Below, one piece after another: positions 30,714-40,067 of a stretch of 45,897 nt of DNA. Position numbers and translations under genes: made by a program. The DNA comes from Saprolegnia diclina VS20 (lineage: Eukaryota > Oomycota > Saprolegniomycetes > Saprolegniales > Saprolegniaceae): NCBI RefSeq assembly GCF_000281045.1, contig NW_008246110.1:326918-372814 (forward strand), read 5' to 3'. The notes under the pieces are model-generated. The model was given only the letters and a program-made list of their open reading frames with translations. It did not search any database and had not been told where the DNA came from. The stretch's first letter is position 1. Each line of letters opens with the position of its first letter.

Positions 30714-33041
30714 ATGAGCAGCCAACGCCCGAGCCAGAACTGGATCCACGAGCAAGCGGCCGAGTACGCGGACCTCGTGAACGACTCGAGCTTCGCCAGC
30801 GTCTCGGGCCATGCAAGCGACGACCCGAACGAGTACCAGCTCATCTGGGAGGGCGGCGACCTCGGCGTCGCGCTCACGACCAACCCCAGCGGCAGTGGCG
30901 TCAGTGTGAGCCGCATCACGGGCAAGGGCTTCCCCCAAGGCATCAAGAGCGTCGTGCCCGGCGACGTGCTCTTGGGCGTGAACGAGCTTGATACGCTCTA
31001 CTTGACGCTGGAGGATGTCGTGAAATTCCTGCAAGAGTGCGACCTGCCCGCGACCCTTCGCCTCACACGCGTCGAAAACGTGGCCACACACATGGCCGCC
31101 AACCCGCGTCCGTCGAGCGGTCGCTCCAGTGTCAAGTCGCGCCCGTCGTACCAGCGCCAGACGTACACGCCGCCGACCAAGGTGCACGCGCCTGTCAGCG
31201 ACGTCGTAACGAGCCCGACCAACGCGGGTCGGCCGCCTTCGTCCAAGAAGAAGGGCATTGCGGGTGCGTATGGCCGTACGTCGTACCAGCAGCAACAAGC
31301 GGTGTCGGCGCCATCGATGCCCAAGCCGATGCCGAAGCATCAGCCAGAGCCCGTCGTTCAGAAGCCGACGCCGGCCCCGGCGCCGGTCGTCTTCGAGGAC
31401 GAAAGCGACGACGACGATGAGCCGATCGTGATGCCCACGATTCCAGCTGCGCCGCAGACGACGTTGAAGTCACCGTACATGACGCAGCCAGCCGCGACGT
31501 CGGCCGAGAAGCCGGCGCCGACCAAGTCCATCCTCAAGCCGTCGCCGCACCCGAACGCACCCATGAAGCCCCCGTCGCCGATCCACGTTGCATCGAACCA
31601 CGATAGTCTTCGCTTCTCGGACGACGGTCGGCCGTCGGCGCCGGTCGACAGCCTTCGCGGCTCAGCGACGTCGAACGCGTCGACGGCGATTGCGATGAGC
31701 GAGCACATGCAAAAGATGTCGTTTAGCATCGACGACGAGCTGCCGGCGAAAGAGAGCAAGGTGCAAGAGTCGGGCCCGATCGCGATGATGGACGAGACGC
31801 TCGACGAGCTCCCGATTCTCGACAACGACTCGATCCACGATTCGTTCATCAAGCTCGTCGACGAAGACGCGGCCGAGCGCGAAATGAAGGAGGAGCTGGA
31901 CCAGGTCTTTGAGGACGACGAAGATTACGAGAACGACATCGAGGGCTCCGACTCGGGCGAAGAGGACCACCAGATGGAGCTGCCGCCGTCGACGCGTGCG
32001 CCTCCGCCGTACATGCCCGAGGTCCGGGACACCATGCGCGTGACGCAGCAGCCGCCGCCACCGGGGCCATCGGTGGCCATGAGCAGCATCCACGATGCCG
32101 CTGCGAAAGGTGACCTCCGGACCGTCCTCACGATCCTTCGCCACGACAAGGCGGGCCCCGAGTGCCTCCTCAAGCGCGAGCCAAACCACGGCCACACGGC
32201 GCTGCACTTGGCCGTCAAGAGCGGGAACGTGCCGCTCGTGCAGATGATGCTCGACCAGTTTGCGGGCATGGGGCCGTCCGCAGAGCTCCTGTCGGTCGAG
32301 GACGACAAGGGCAACACGGCGCTGCATTTTGCAGCGACCAAGACGCCGCACATGGTGCACTTGCTGCTCGAGAACGGTGCGCCGGTCAACGTCAAGAACT
32401 CGCGCGGCCTCACGCCGCTTGTGATTGCGATTTTGACCAACAAGAAGGACGACATTATCATAGTCAACATGCTGCTCAAGTACGGCGCCAACCCGAACGA
32501 GATCCACGAGACGGCGACGATCGTGCACACGGCGGTCAACATGCGGCTCATCAAGGTCGCCGGCGCCCTGGTCAAAGCCGGCGCCAAGCTCGACGTCGAG
32601 GACTCGGACGGCAAAAACGTGTTTGAGAAATGCTCCCGCACGTCGCTGCGGTACCTCCTCTCGCACATTTACTACCCGCCGACGTTCATCTCGGAGAAGG
32701 AGCGGGCGGCGTGCATGCTCTGCCTCAAGAAGATTGGCTTTGGCCACCGCAAGCACAACTGCACGCACTGCGGCCGCCTCTGCTGCACCGAAGACGCGAG
32801 CGTCGCGATTCCGTTTGTACAGTTTCCCCAAGGCTTTCCCGGTCGCGTCCACAAGGGCGCCGGTGTCCTCGAGGAGAAGCGGTGCTGCAAGACGTGCTTC
32901 AACATCCTGCGCGAACGGGCCGCGGCCGCCGCGCCCAAGGAAACCGGCGGCTTTGTCTCGCGCGTCATTGGCGTCGAGTGGGATGAAGTCAACCCGAACA
33001 AGCTCCAGAAGGTCTCGGCGCCGGGCCGCCGGCGAGGCTAA
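30714..33041 (+). CDS. PDZ - ankyrin - FYVE-type zinc finger protein
   Basis: Single exon, 775 residues from the ATG at 30714, which follows the promoter boxes; the frame stays open upstream. Residues about 40-120 form a PDZ-like domain (LIWEGGDLGVALTTNP, VSRITGKGFPQGIKSVVPGDVLLGVN). A long disordered Pro/Ser part follows, then two acidic segments (about 235 and 390-420). Ankyrin repeats run from about 460 to 640 (SIHDAAAKGDLRTVLTIL, HGHTALHLAVKSGNVPLVQMML, KGNTALHFAATKTPHMVHLLL, RGLTPLVIAIL, AGAKLDVEDSDGKNVFEK). The C-terminus has CMLCLKKIGFGHRKHNCTHCGRLCC and CCKTCF, a FYVE-type finger with an RKHNC motif but without WxxD. FYVE domains bind PI3P on endosomes. A scaffold at endosomes is inferred. 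Confidence 0.88.
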   Translation: MSSQRPSQNWIHEQAAEYADLVNDSSFASVSGHASDDPNEYQLIWEGGDLGVALTTNPSGSGVSVSRITGKGFPQGIKSVVPGDVLLGVNELDTLYLTLEDVVKFLQECDLPATLRLTRVENVATHMAANPRPSSGRSSVKSRPSYQRQTYTPPTKVHAPVSDVVTSPTNAGRPPSSKKKGIAGAYGRTSYQQQQAVSAPSMPKPMPKHQPEPVVQKPTPAPAPVVFEDESDDDDEPIVMPTIPAAPQTTLKSPYMTQPAATSAEKPAPTKSILKPSPHPNAPMKPPSPIHVASNHDSLRFSDDGRPSAPVDSLRGSATSNASTAIAMSEHMQKMSFSIDDELPAKESKVQESGPIAMMDETLDELPILDNDSIHDSFIKLVDEDAAEREMKEELDQVFEDDEDYENDIEGSDSGEEDHQMELPPSTRAPPPYMPEVRDTMRVTQQPPPPGPSVAMSSIHDAAAKGDLRTVLTILRHDKAGPECLLKREPNHGHTALHLAVKSGNVPLVQMMLDQFAGMGPSAELLSVEDDKGNTALHFAATKTPHMVHLLLENGAPVNVKNSRGLTPLVIAILTNKKDDIIIVNMLLKYGANPNEIHETATIVHTAVNMRLIKVAGALVKAGAKLDVEDSDGKNVFEKCSRTSLRYLLSHIYYPPTFISEKERAACMLCLKKIGFGHRKHNCTHCGRLCCTEDASVAIPFVQFPQGFPGRVHKGAGVLEEKRCCKTCFNILRERAAAAAPKETGGFVSRVIGVEWDEVNPNKLQKVSAPGRRRG

Positions 33042-34110
33042 GAACCGGTGCTGCGTTCGGCGCCTGGTTACAAAGGAATGACGAGGCAGATCACGGACTT
33101 GCGCTGTTTGGACTGTAATTGAGGATAGAACATACTTTCACTGTGTGTAGAGTGTGCACAGTATTGGCACTGATCTGGACCTGCATGAAGTCGAGTGGGG
33201 TACGTGGCACGACGTGGGCGGTGGCCGTTTCGTCGCCGCCTATTTATATTGTACAGGTTTATTATGCATACGAATGCCAAGTGATAAGTACATATTTTAA
33301 AGAAGTCATCGTACGTTTAAAAATTCGAAGGATAAGTATACAAAGATATAGTATACTGAGGTTGATTTGCTTCGACAAAATTCTATTATAATAAATTGTT
33401 GGCCAAAGCAATGTGACTCGGTATTTGTATGCTTTTGCTTGGGGAAGTGAAATTATATAGTATAAGAGGTTTGGACGCGCTGAAATACTGTACCACTCTC
33501 GGCTGCGTAATCGCCGCAAATGGTGTGAAGCAGACCCTGGCGACCTGGCCGCTGCCCCACTGCGCCCACTTGATGGCCGCGTGGATCACGGCTGAACCGG
33601 CACGTTTTGCTATAGGTGAATGGCCGCGGATGCTCACTAACAGCCTTGCATGTTGTCTCTTGAACGACGTCGTGCGAGAAGATATGCTGCATATAAGCGA
33701 GCATTTTGTTCGAAGGACTTACGATCAGCTTACGACGAGTCCGTCACATGCCCCATTCTTTATGCCTGCAAGATTACACCGGCCGCCCGTGATGAGCTTA
33801 TATCGCTGGAGTTGGCATTCGTGAAGCTCAGGATTAATTCGAATTATGAACGCATCTGGACACACGCGGTCCTCCTTGCCTTGTTGCTCGTTGGTCGTCC
33901 AGGTATAATATATTGCCGCCTTGTTCGTCGTGCGCCTTGGCGCTCTGACAACGCAACAGCGTTGCCGAAGCCGAGGGAACCACTGTGCTACACTATTTCG
34001 TTATGAATGGGTACACCATTTCCAGCCTCAGTATTAATTGTGAAAGGTTCGGTTGTTTGTGGCGTGGGTGGTCCCGCGGTCGGGCTAGTTTCTTATTGAC
34101 TGAATCGAGC
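33042..34110. other. AT-rich intergenic region, no supported gene
   Basis: About 1.07 kb. The stretch 33230-33480 is markedly AT-rich. Frames at 33429-34006 are without motifs. The last 150 bases should be the promoter of the ATP synthase gene. Confidence 0.5.
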
Positions 34111-34602
34111 ATGCTCGCCCGCGCCGCCCGCCGCTCCATCCACAGCACCGCGCTCCGCGCCGCCGCCGAGAACGCGTCGGCCGCCGGTGCCACCAAGGTG
34201 ACGTTGAACCTCAACACGCCCCACCAGTCCTTCTACAAGAAGGCGGAGGTCGACCTCGTCCAGATCCCGGGCCTCGTCGGCGAGTACGGTATCACGGCGC
34301 GCCACACGCCGATCATCTCGCAGCTCAAGCCCGGTGTCATCATCGTGCACGAGGAGCGCGACAAGGTCGTGAAGAAGTTCTTCACGGCCGGCGGCTTTGC
34401 CTTTACGCACGCCGACTCGGTCACGGACATTGCCTGCGTCGAGTTGGTCAAGGTCGAGGACATTGATGCGTCGGCCGCCGAGGCCGGTGTCACCAAGTAC
34501 AAGCAATTGATGGACCAGGCCGCCCAGGGCAGCGTCGAACGCGTCGAAGCGCAGATCGCGTACGAAACCCACGTCGCCATGGTCGCCGCCTTGGCCGCGT
34601 AG
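34111..34602 (+). CDS. ATP5F1D: mitochondrial ATP synthase F1 subunit delta (bacterial epsilon homologue)
   Basis: Single exon, 163 residues. The N-terminus MLARAARRSIHSTALRAAAE is a typical mitochondrial presequence (Arg/Ser/Ala, no acidic residues until about 20). The mature part matches the beta-sandwich of F1 delta/epsilon: VTLNLNTPHQSFYKKAEVD, VQIPGLVGEYGITARHTPIISQLKPGVI, FFTAGGFAFTHADSVTDIACVE. A C-terminal helical part with AAEAGVTKYKQLMDQAAQGS follows. The subunit forms part of the central stalk linking the c-ring to the catalytic head. Length matches the family (about 160-170). Confidence 0.95.
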   Translation: MLARAARRSIHSTALRAAAENASAAGATKVTLNLNTPHQSFYKKAEVDLVQIPGLVGEYGITARHTPIISQLKPGVIIVHEERDKVVKKFFTAGGFAFTHADSVTDIACVELVKVEDIDASAAEAGVTKYKQLMDQAAQGSVERVEAQIAYETHVAMVAALAA

Positions 34603-34765
34603 ACGACTAGTGTGTGTCTCTCTTGCTCTTATAAATCCAAGCGTGCCAATGATGTAATACTACCATCCGCGTTCACGCCACCTCTCGCTTCTGTGTTTGC
34701 CTACAGGACACCCGACGCGACGCGAACGCTCTTCTATTCCTATGTTAAATATGGCGAGACGCGGA

Positions 34766-35500
34766 TCAAAGCCACTCATTGGCGTACGCGCTCTCGTAGC
34801 TCTCGACAAAGGCTTCGAACGCTTCGTTCTCTTGACCGTCGCACTGCGTCCAACAGGCTTCGACGACGCGCAGCATGTCGCTGCGGAAGCCGGCGACTTC
34901 GTTGTACGTCGAGTACGCCTGCAGGATGCGCGTGACGTGTCGCTTGGCCCGCGACGAGAGATGACTGCTCGTCATGACATGGCGCGCAATCGCATCGTAC
35001 CATGGGCAGCGGCGGCAAGGACATAGGTAATCGGAGACTATAAAGGGCGACCGCGCACTCAGTGAGAAGGGTCTGTCGTCAGAGAACGGCGCTCGCTTCC
35101 GGTACGTACAGGCGAACGTCGACTCGTCATCGTCACACAGCACCGTGTCTTGTGAACACTCGGACGAGCACGTTGTACTGTCGCGGTCGTCGTCGTCCTC
35201 GTTGGCTTCGTCGCCAGCGGCAGCCTTCCACGCCATCGCAGTCGCTGTGGTCGTCGTCGTCTTTGCGCGAGATGCACCTGCGGATGGAAACACAAGGCTG
35301 AACTCGTGGCACACTTGGTCGTAGGCGTCAGTTCCCGACGCTGCCACCGGCGGGTCGATGCTGACCGGCTGCGGGGCCACGAGCACTCGCGGCCGCTTGC
35401 GCCGGCCACGCTCCGGAGGCGCGTACTCGGCGCTGGTGGTCCGATCATTGGCGCCGTCGCTGCTCGGGTTGCACGCTGCGGTCGGCGCAATGTTGCCCAT
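34766..35500 (-). CDS. uncharacterised acidic protein with MGN start
   Basis: Single exon, 244 residues from the first in-frame ATG (35500). It starts MGNIAPTAACNPSSDG; glycine at position 2 raises the possibility of N-myristoylation, but the Pro at position 6 is unfavourable. It has a basic patch ERGRRKRPRV near residue 36, an Ala/Thr-rich region, an acidic DEANEDDDDRDS segment, and a motif YLCPCRRCPWYDAIARHVM near residue 160. The last 70 residues are helical (RAKRHVTRILQAYSTYNEVAG, NEAFEAFVESYESAYANEW). The CxC-x2-C cluster might bind metal. No family is recognised. It lies between ATP synthase delta (+) and the PDR transporter (-). Confidence 0.6.
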   Translation of the reverse strand: MGNIAPTAACNPSSDGANDRTTSAEYAPPERGRRKRPRVLVAPQPVSIDPPVAASGTDAYDQVCHEFSLVFPSAGASRAKTTTTTATAMAWKAAAGDEANEDDDDRDSTTCSSECSQDTVLCDDDESTFACTYRKRAPFSDDRPFSLSARSPFIVSDYLCPCRRCPWYDAIARHVMTSSHLSSRAKRHVTRILQAYSTYNEVAGFRSDMLRVVEACWTQCDGQENEAFEAFVESYESAYANEWL

Positions 35501-35975
35501 CACGATAGTCGAAGGCAATACAAAATAGCTCCACTCAGGATCTTGGTCGTTTCGCTGGTTCCACAAACGGCGGCCTGCGATTCGCTACGGCATTCCATTC
35601 ATGCGGGGCCAGGATTCGCTCCCATTCTCCACGTATGCCCAATCATATCGCTTCACGAGCACCTTTATAGCCAATCCGGTACCGTGTAGGAAGCACGCGC
35701 CATGATTCGCTACAATGAAAGCCATCCACCAATCCGCTGGCGAGATGGTGCACACAACGCACCAATCACAATCGACAGCGAAGGCTGGCGCGAGATTCCC
35801 TTGCCGGCTCCTTGAGTTTGAGCTTGGGCTTGACACAACTTGTGGTCGGCTCAGGCGCTGCAGCAACGACTCCAAACGTAGACTCGTATCGTGTATAGAT
35901 AGTGTTATATATTTCGTTTAGTATGCGATAAATCAATAATGACAACTGAGATCGCCAGCTTCAATCGCGCTCCGA
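35501..35975. promoter_or_regulatory. upstream region with four CCAAT boxes
   Basis: CCAATC occurs near 35639, 35671, 35728 and 35763, all on the plus strand, so ATTGG in the direction of the minus-strand gene starting at 35500. The orientation matches the ATTGG array before the CHAT/P-loop gene. No gene is supported in this stretch; its right end is the 3' flank of the PDR transporter. Confidence 0.45.
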
Positions 35976-38900
35976 TCACCGTTCGAGGTGGCAGACCTTG
36001 GCGAGGCAGAGCCAAATAAGGCTTTGGAAGATCGCAATCATCGCCACGAGCGCAATCAAATCGTCAAACCGGTTGGCGTAATCGTATGCGCCGTTGAAGA
36101 ACTTGGTGACGAACGCCGTGACGGTGACCGGTTCCTTGGTGAGTGTGTCGAGCACGAGACGGACGTCGCCGTGGAACTGCGTGACAATGATCGCTTCGAC
36201 CATGTAGTGGAGCGGGCAGAGCCAGTACATCCACTGCCACCCCGAGACGAGCGTGTTGGCGTCGATGAAGAAGCCGGCAAAGATGAACATGATGCCCGTG
36301 ATTGCGCCGCCGAGGAGCACGGCGACTTGGTGCGTCGAGACCGCGACGGCAAAGAGCTGCCCGATGAAGGACCACATCGCCATCGAGAGCGTCATCACGA
36401 GCCAGTACCATGTCCACGCGGTCGTCTCGGCCGAGAGGCCAACGCTCCAGTAGAGCCCGTGCACGTAAACAGCCGCGAAGAAGCTCGTATAGACAAACTC
36501 GACAATGAACATGACGAGGACGTAGGCGCCGGGCGAGTACATGTTGGACATGCGCTCGCGGTAGAAGACGCCACGCAGATGCATCGTGAAGGGAATCGCG
36601 GCCGAGAGGAAGCTCGAGCAGATGAACGACGACGAGACGTTGATGAGGACGAGGCGGGACATGACGTCCGTCGCCGTCGTGATCGTCTGCCCGGCGTACA
36701 TGGACGTGAAGACGAGCGCGAGAACGATGACAAGGATGAGTCGGGACCGGTTGAACGACGGCGACCGCCAGTAGATGGTCCACTGCCGCTGCAGAAGCGC
36801 GCGCACTTGCGCACCAAACGACGCGGTGAACTGATCCGTCTTGGTCATGACACTGCCATTCGGCACCATGGCCTTTTGGAGCATTGCAATGTTGTCCTTG
36901 CTCAGCCAGCTCTGACTGTAGAGCTGCGCAAAGTCGAGATAGGCGTTGGCATCGGTCGTGCCGGCGCCGATGCAGTTGAGCATGTACGTGGCCGGGTTCT
37001 CGCTTGGCTGCATTTGCGGCACACTCTCAAACTGACCAAAGTACTCGAGCATCTCGGACGACTCGAGACCGAGCGGGCCGTAGTAAACCAAATGGCCGCC
37101 CGACTGGAGCAGCAGCAGCTTGTCAAAGAGCTCGAAAAGGACGGTCGACGGCTGGTGGATCGTGCACACGACCGTGCGACCCGACTGCGCAATGCGCTTG
37201 ACGCACTCCATGACGATCGTGGCGGCGCGCGAGTCGAGACCGGTCGTCGGCTCGTCCAGAAAGAGAATGCTCGGGTTCGAGAGGAGCTCGCCGCCAATCG
37301 TGACGCGCTTGCGCTCGCCCAGCGACAAGGCAAAGAGCTGCGCGTTGGCGCGCGCCTGGAGCTCGAGCACGACCAAAACATCGCGCACAAAGCCCGCGCG
37401 CTCGCCCGCAGACGTCGACGACGGCAGCCGCAACGCCGCGCAAAAAAGGAACGCCTCGACGACCGTCGACGTCTCCTCGTAGATATCAAACTGCTCGCAG
37501 TAGCCCATGAGGATATTGAACGTCTTGCGGTCCATCGGGTGGCCGTTGACATACAGGTCGCCGGCAATGACACCGGCCGTCTTGCGCCCGGCGATGACGT
37601 CCATGAGCGTTGTCTTGCCGGCCCCCGACGACCCCATGAGCGCCGTGAGCGTCCCGGGCTCAAAGCAGCCGTGGATGCCCTGGAGCAGCTGGCGGCTGCT
37701 CTTTTGCTTCTTGGCGCCGACTTGGATCGTGTACGAGAGGTCGCGGAAGGCGAGCGTCACAGGCGAAAATGCGAGGCTGTTGAGGTCGCTGCGCTCCGAT
37801 TGCACGGAGAGGGACGCGGCGTCCGGGGGCGTGCTCACGGCGTCTTCGACCTTGTGCGTAAAAGCCTGCTGGTGGCGCACGCGTGCATATGCAACCATCG
37901 TCAAGACGCTCAAGACGACCGCGTAGCCAAAGAGAAAGACGAGGCCGAGGCCAACGTAGGCGCTGTTGGTCGAGAAGCCCATGGCGCCAAGTGCAATGTC
38001 GCCAATGCGACCGCGACCGGGAATCACCGTGTCGTACATCGGGCGGCTCGAGAGGTACTCGTTCTGCGCCAGCGTCCGGAGGGCCCACGTGATCGGGTTG
38101 GACCAGTAGAGCCAGATCCACCCGGTCGCGATCTGGGCTTCGGGTTGCACAAAGCCGGCAAACATGAGGTGCATGAAGATGCCAAAGAGCGCAATGACCT
38201 TGGCCAAGACGCCGTCGACCGAGATCGACGTGATGAACTTGAAGAACTGCACGTAGCAGAGACTCACGAGGTACATGGTCGCCAGGCAGACGAGGTAGTG
38301 ACCGCCATTCGGGTTGAAGTCGGCGCCAAAGTAGAAGGGCACCGAGAAGAGAATCGCTTGCGGCAGCGTCCAAACGAGCTCGAGGAGAAACTCGGAAATG
38401 ACGATCGTCGAGACGGGAAAGAACTTGAACTGGAGCTGCTTGTAGAGGACCTTTCGGCGCTCGTACACGGCTTGGACCGAGCTGAGCGTCGCGAGCGCTT
38501 GGAAGAGGATGGCCAAGTAGAAGAGGCCGATCTTCATCGGCGCGTAGTGCGGCTCTTGGGACGGCGTCTTGGCTTTTGTCGCGATACCGAGGAACACCGT
38601 GCCGAGGATCGAACCGAGGACCAGTGCGTTGGCCATGCGCGACTTGTTGAACTTCTTGTCCCGCAGCGACTGCTTGAGGATGCGACCAAACACAACGCGG
38701 AGGCTCTCAAAATACGGCAGCGGCCGCCGACGCGCCTGCACCATCTTCTCGCGCGGCCGTCCGGACGCCGCAATCAGCTCCTTCCCGAGCGCGGCACCCA
38801 GGTTGCTCTGGTAGAACACGCCCGCAAACTCGGCCGCCGACGTTGGCAGCGCCACGCTGGACGCTGCCTTTGCGTACCGCACTCCCAGCGGCGTCGTGAC

Positions 38901-40067
38901 CTCTTGCAGAAAGTCCGCAATGTCCTTGCGCGCCGGACAGTGGTACCCGATGCTCTTAAAGTACGGCACGAGCTCGGTGCGCGGGCCGCAGTAGACCATC
39001 TCGCCCTTGTCGAGCACAATGATGTTGTCAAAGAGATCGTAGACTTCAGGCGGCGGCTGCAGCATCGACATGACCACCGTCTTCTCGAGCAGCTCGGCCA
39101 TGGTCCGAATCGCATTCGCAATGTCAAACGTCGTCGAGGCGTCGAGGCCGTTGGAGAACTCGTCAATGAGCAGCGTCGGCGCACGACCGGTAAGCATCTC
39201 GCCGACGGTCACGCGGCGCTTCTGACCGCCCGAGACGCCGCGGATCATGTCGTCGCCGATCATCGTGTCGGCGCACTCGGTCAAACCAAACACCGAGATG
39301 AGGATGTCGACCATGTGCTCTTCGTTGACGAGCAGCGGGTCGTCATGCGCGAGCTGGCCCACGAGGCACTTGTGGGCAAACGCAAACGTCTCGTGCACGG
39401 TGAGCGTCGCAATGTGGTGGTCCTGCTGCTGCACGTACGTCGTGAGCGACGCGAGGTCGACCTGGTCGGGCGCGCACCCGTTGTACGTGACAGTCCCCGT
39501 GAGCGTCTCGTTGGATCCGGGTTTGGTGAGACCCGCGATAAGCTTGAGCAGCGACGTCTTGCCGCAGCCCGGCGGGCCGAGCACGAGCGTCATGGTGCCC
39601 GGCTTGAAGATCGCGTTGATGTTGTGCAGAATGTACTTGTCAAAGTACTTGTGGTCGCGCGCCGTTGTCTGGAGCGACGGCATACTCGGCGAGACCGTCT
39701 GGATGCTCGAGTCGGTGATGGGCAGCTCGGCAATGTAGTCGACCGAGCTCAAACGGACCTCGCACGTCGGGAGGGACGCGACGGCGCCGATCTTGTTGCG
39801 CATCTGCTTGATGAGGTTACGAAAGCCGAGCTTTTGGATGTTTTCCTTGGTGAAGACCATCGAGTAGATGCGCTGCGTCGTGAGCGCGTCGTGGTTGCGC
39901 TGGCTCATAAAGATCATTTCGTCCGTGACGCCGCTTTCGTACAAAATGTCTTCAAAGTGCACGGCGGGCGTCGGGTGGTCCAGGGCGCGGCGCTGCGGCG
40001 AGAGCACTTCTTCGTAGCTCCAGGCGTCCGGCCCCGTGTTGGAGCGCAGCACAAAGCGCGCCGACAT
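35976..40067 (-). CDS. full-size PDR/ABCG transporter
   Basis: Single exon, 1363 residues from the first ATG (40067). The order is ABC-TM-ABC-TM, as in pleiotropic drug resistance transporters. NBD1 has Walker A GPPGCGKTSLL (about 163), signature VSGGQKRRVTVGEML and Walker B LLIDEFSNGLD. TMD1 spans about residues 500-750. NBD2 has Walker A GSSGAGKTTLMD (about 811), signature LSLGERKRVTIGGEL and Walker B ILFLDEPTTGLDSRAA. TMD2 spans about 1060-1340, with NPATYMLNCIGAG before it, as usual for PDR proteins. These pumps export lipids, sterols or xenobiotics at the plasma membrane using ATP. Length is normal for oomycete PDRs. The coding strand has such strong GC3 bias that the opposite strand also stays open for almost the whole length. 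Confidence 0.97.
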   Translation of the reverse strand: MSARFVLRSNTGPDAWSYEEVLSPQRRALDHPTPAVHFEDILYESGVTDEMIFMSQRNHDALTTQRIYSMVFTKENIQKLGFRNLIKQMRNKIGAVASLPTCEVRLSSVDYIAELPITDSSIQTVSPSMPSLQTTARDHKYFDKYILHNINAIFKPGTMTLVLGPPGCGKTSLLKLIAGLTKPGSNETLTGTVTYNGCAPDQVDLASLTTYVQQQDHHIATLTVHETFAFAHKCLVGQLAHDDPLLVNEEHMVDILISVFGLTECADTMIGDDMIRGVSGGQKRRVTVGEMLTGRAPTLLIDEFSNGLDASTTFDIANAIRTMAELLEKTVVMSMLQPPPEVYDLFDNIIVLDKGEMVYCGPRTELVPYFKSIGYHCPARKDIADFLQEVTTPLGVRYAKAASSVALPTSAAEFAGVFYQSNLGAALGKELIAASGRPREKMVQARRRPLPYFESLRVVFGRILKQSLRDKKFNKSRMANALVLGSILGTVFLGIATKAKTPSQEPHYAPMKIGLFYLAILFQALATLSSVQAVYERRKVLYKQLQFKFFPVSTIVISEFLLELVWTLPQAILFSVPFYFGADFNPNGGHYLVCLATMYLVSLCYVQFFKFITSISVDGVLAKVIALFGIFMHLMFAGFVQPEAQIATGWIWLYWSNPITWALRTLAQNEYLSSRPMYDTVIPGRGRIGDIALGAMGFSTNSAYVGLGLVFLFGYAVVLSVLTMVAYARVRHQQAFTHKVEDAVSTPPDAASLSVQSERSDLNSLAFSPVTLAFRDLSYTIQVGAKKQKSSRQLLQGIHGCFEPGTLTALMGSSGAGKTTLMDVIAGRKTAGVIAGDLYVNGHPMDRKTFNILMGYCEQFDIYEETSTVVEAFLFCAALRLPSSTSAGERAGFVRDVLVVLELQARANAQLFALSLGERKRVTIGGELLSNPSILFLDEPTTGLDSRAATIVMECVKRIAQSGRTVVCTIHQPSTVLFELFDKLLLLQSGGHLVYYGPLGLESSEMLEYFGQFESVPQMQPSENPATYMLNCIGAGTTDANAYLDFAQLYSQSWLSKDNIAMLQKAMVPNGSVMTKTDQFTASFGAQVRALLQRQWTIYWRSPSFNRSRLILVIVLALVFTSMYAGQTITTATDVMSRLVLINVSSSFICSSFLSAAIPFTMHLRGVFYRERMSNMYSPGAYVLVMFIVEFVYTSFFAAVYVHGLYWSVGLSAETTAWTWYWLVMTLSMAMWSFIGQLFAVAVSTHQVAVLLGGAITGIMFIFAGFFIDANTLVSGWQWMYWLCPLHYMVEAIIVTQFHGDVRLVLDTLTKEPVTVTAFVTKFFNGAYDYANRFDDLIALVAMIAIFQSLIWLCLAKVCHLER

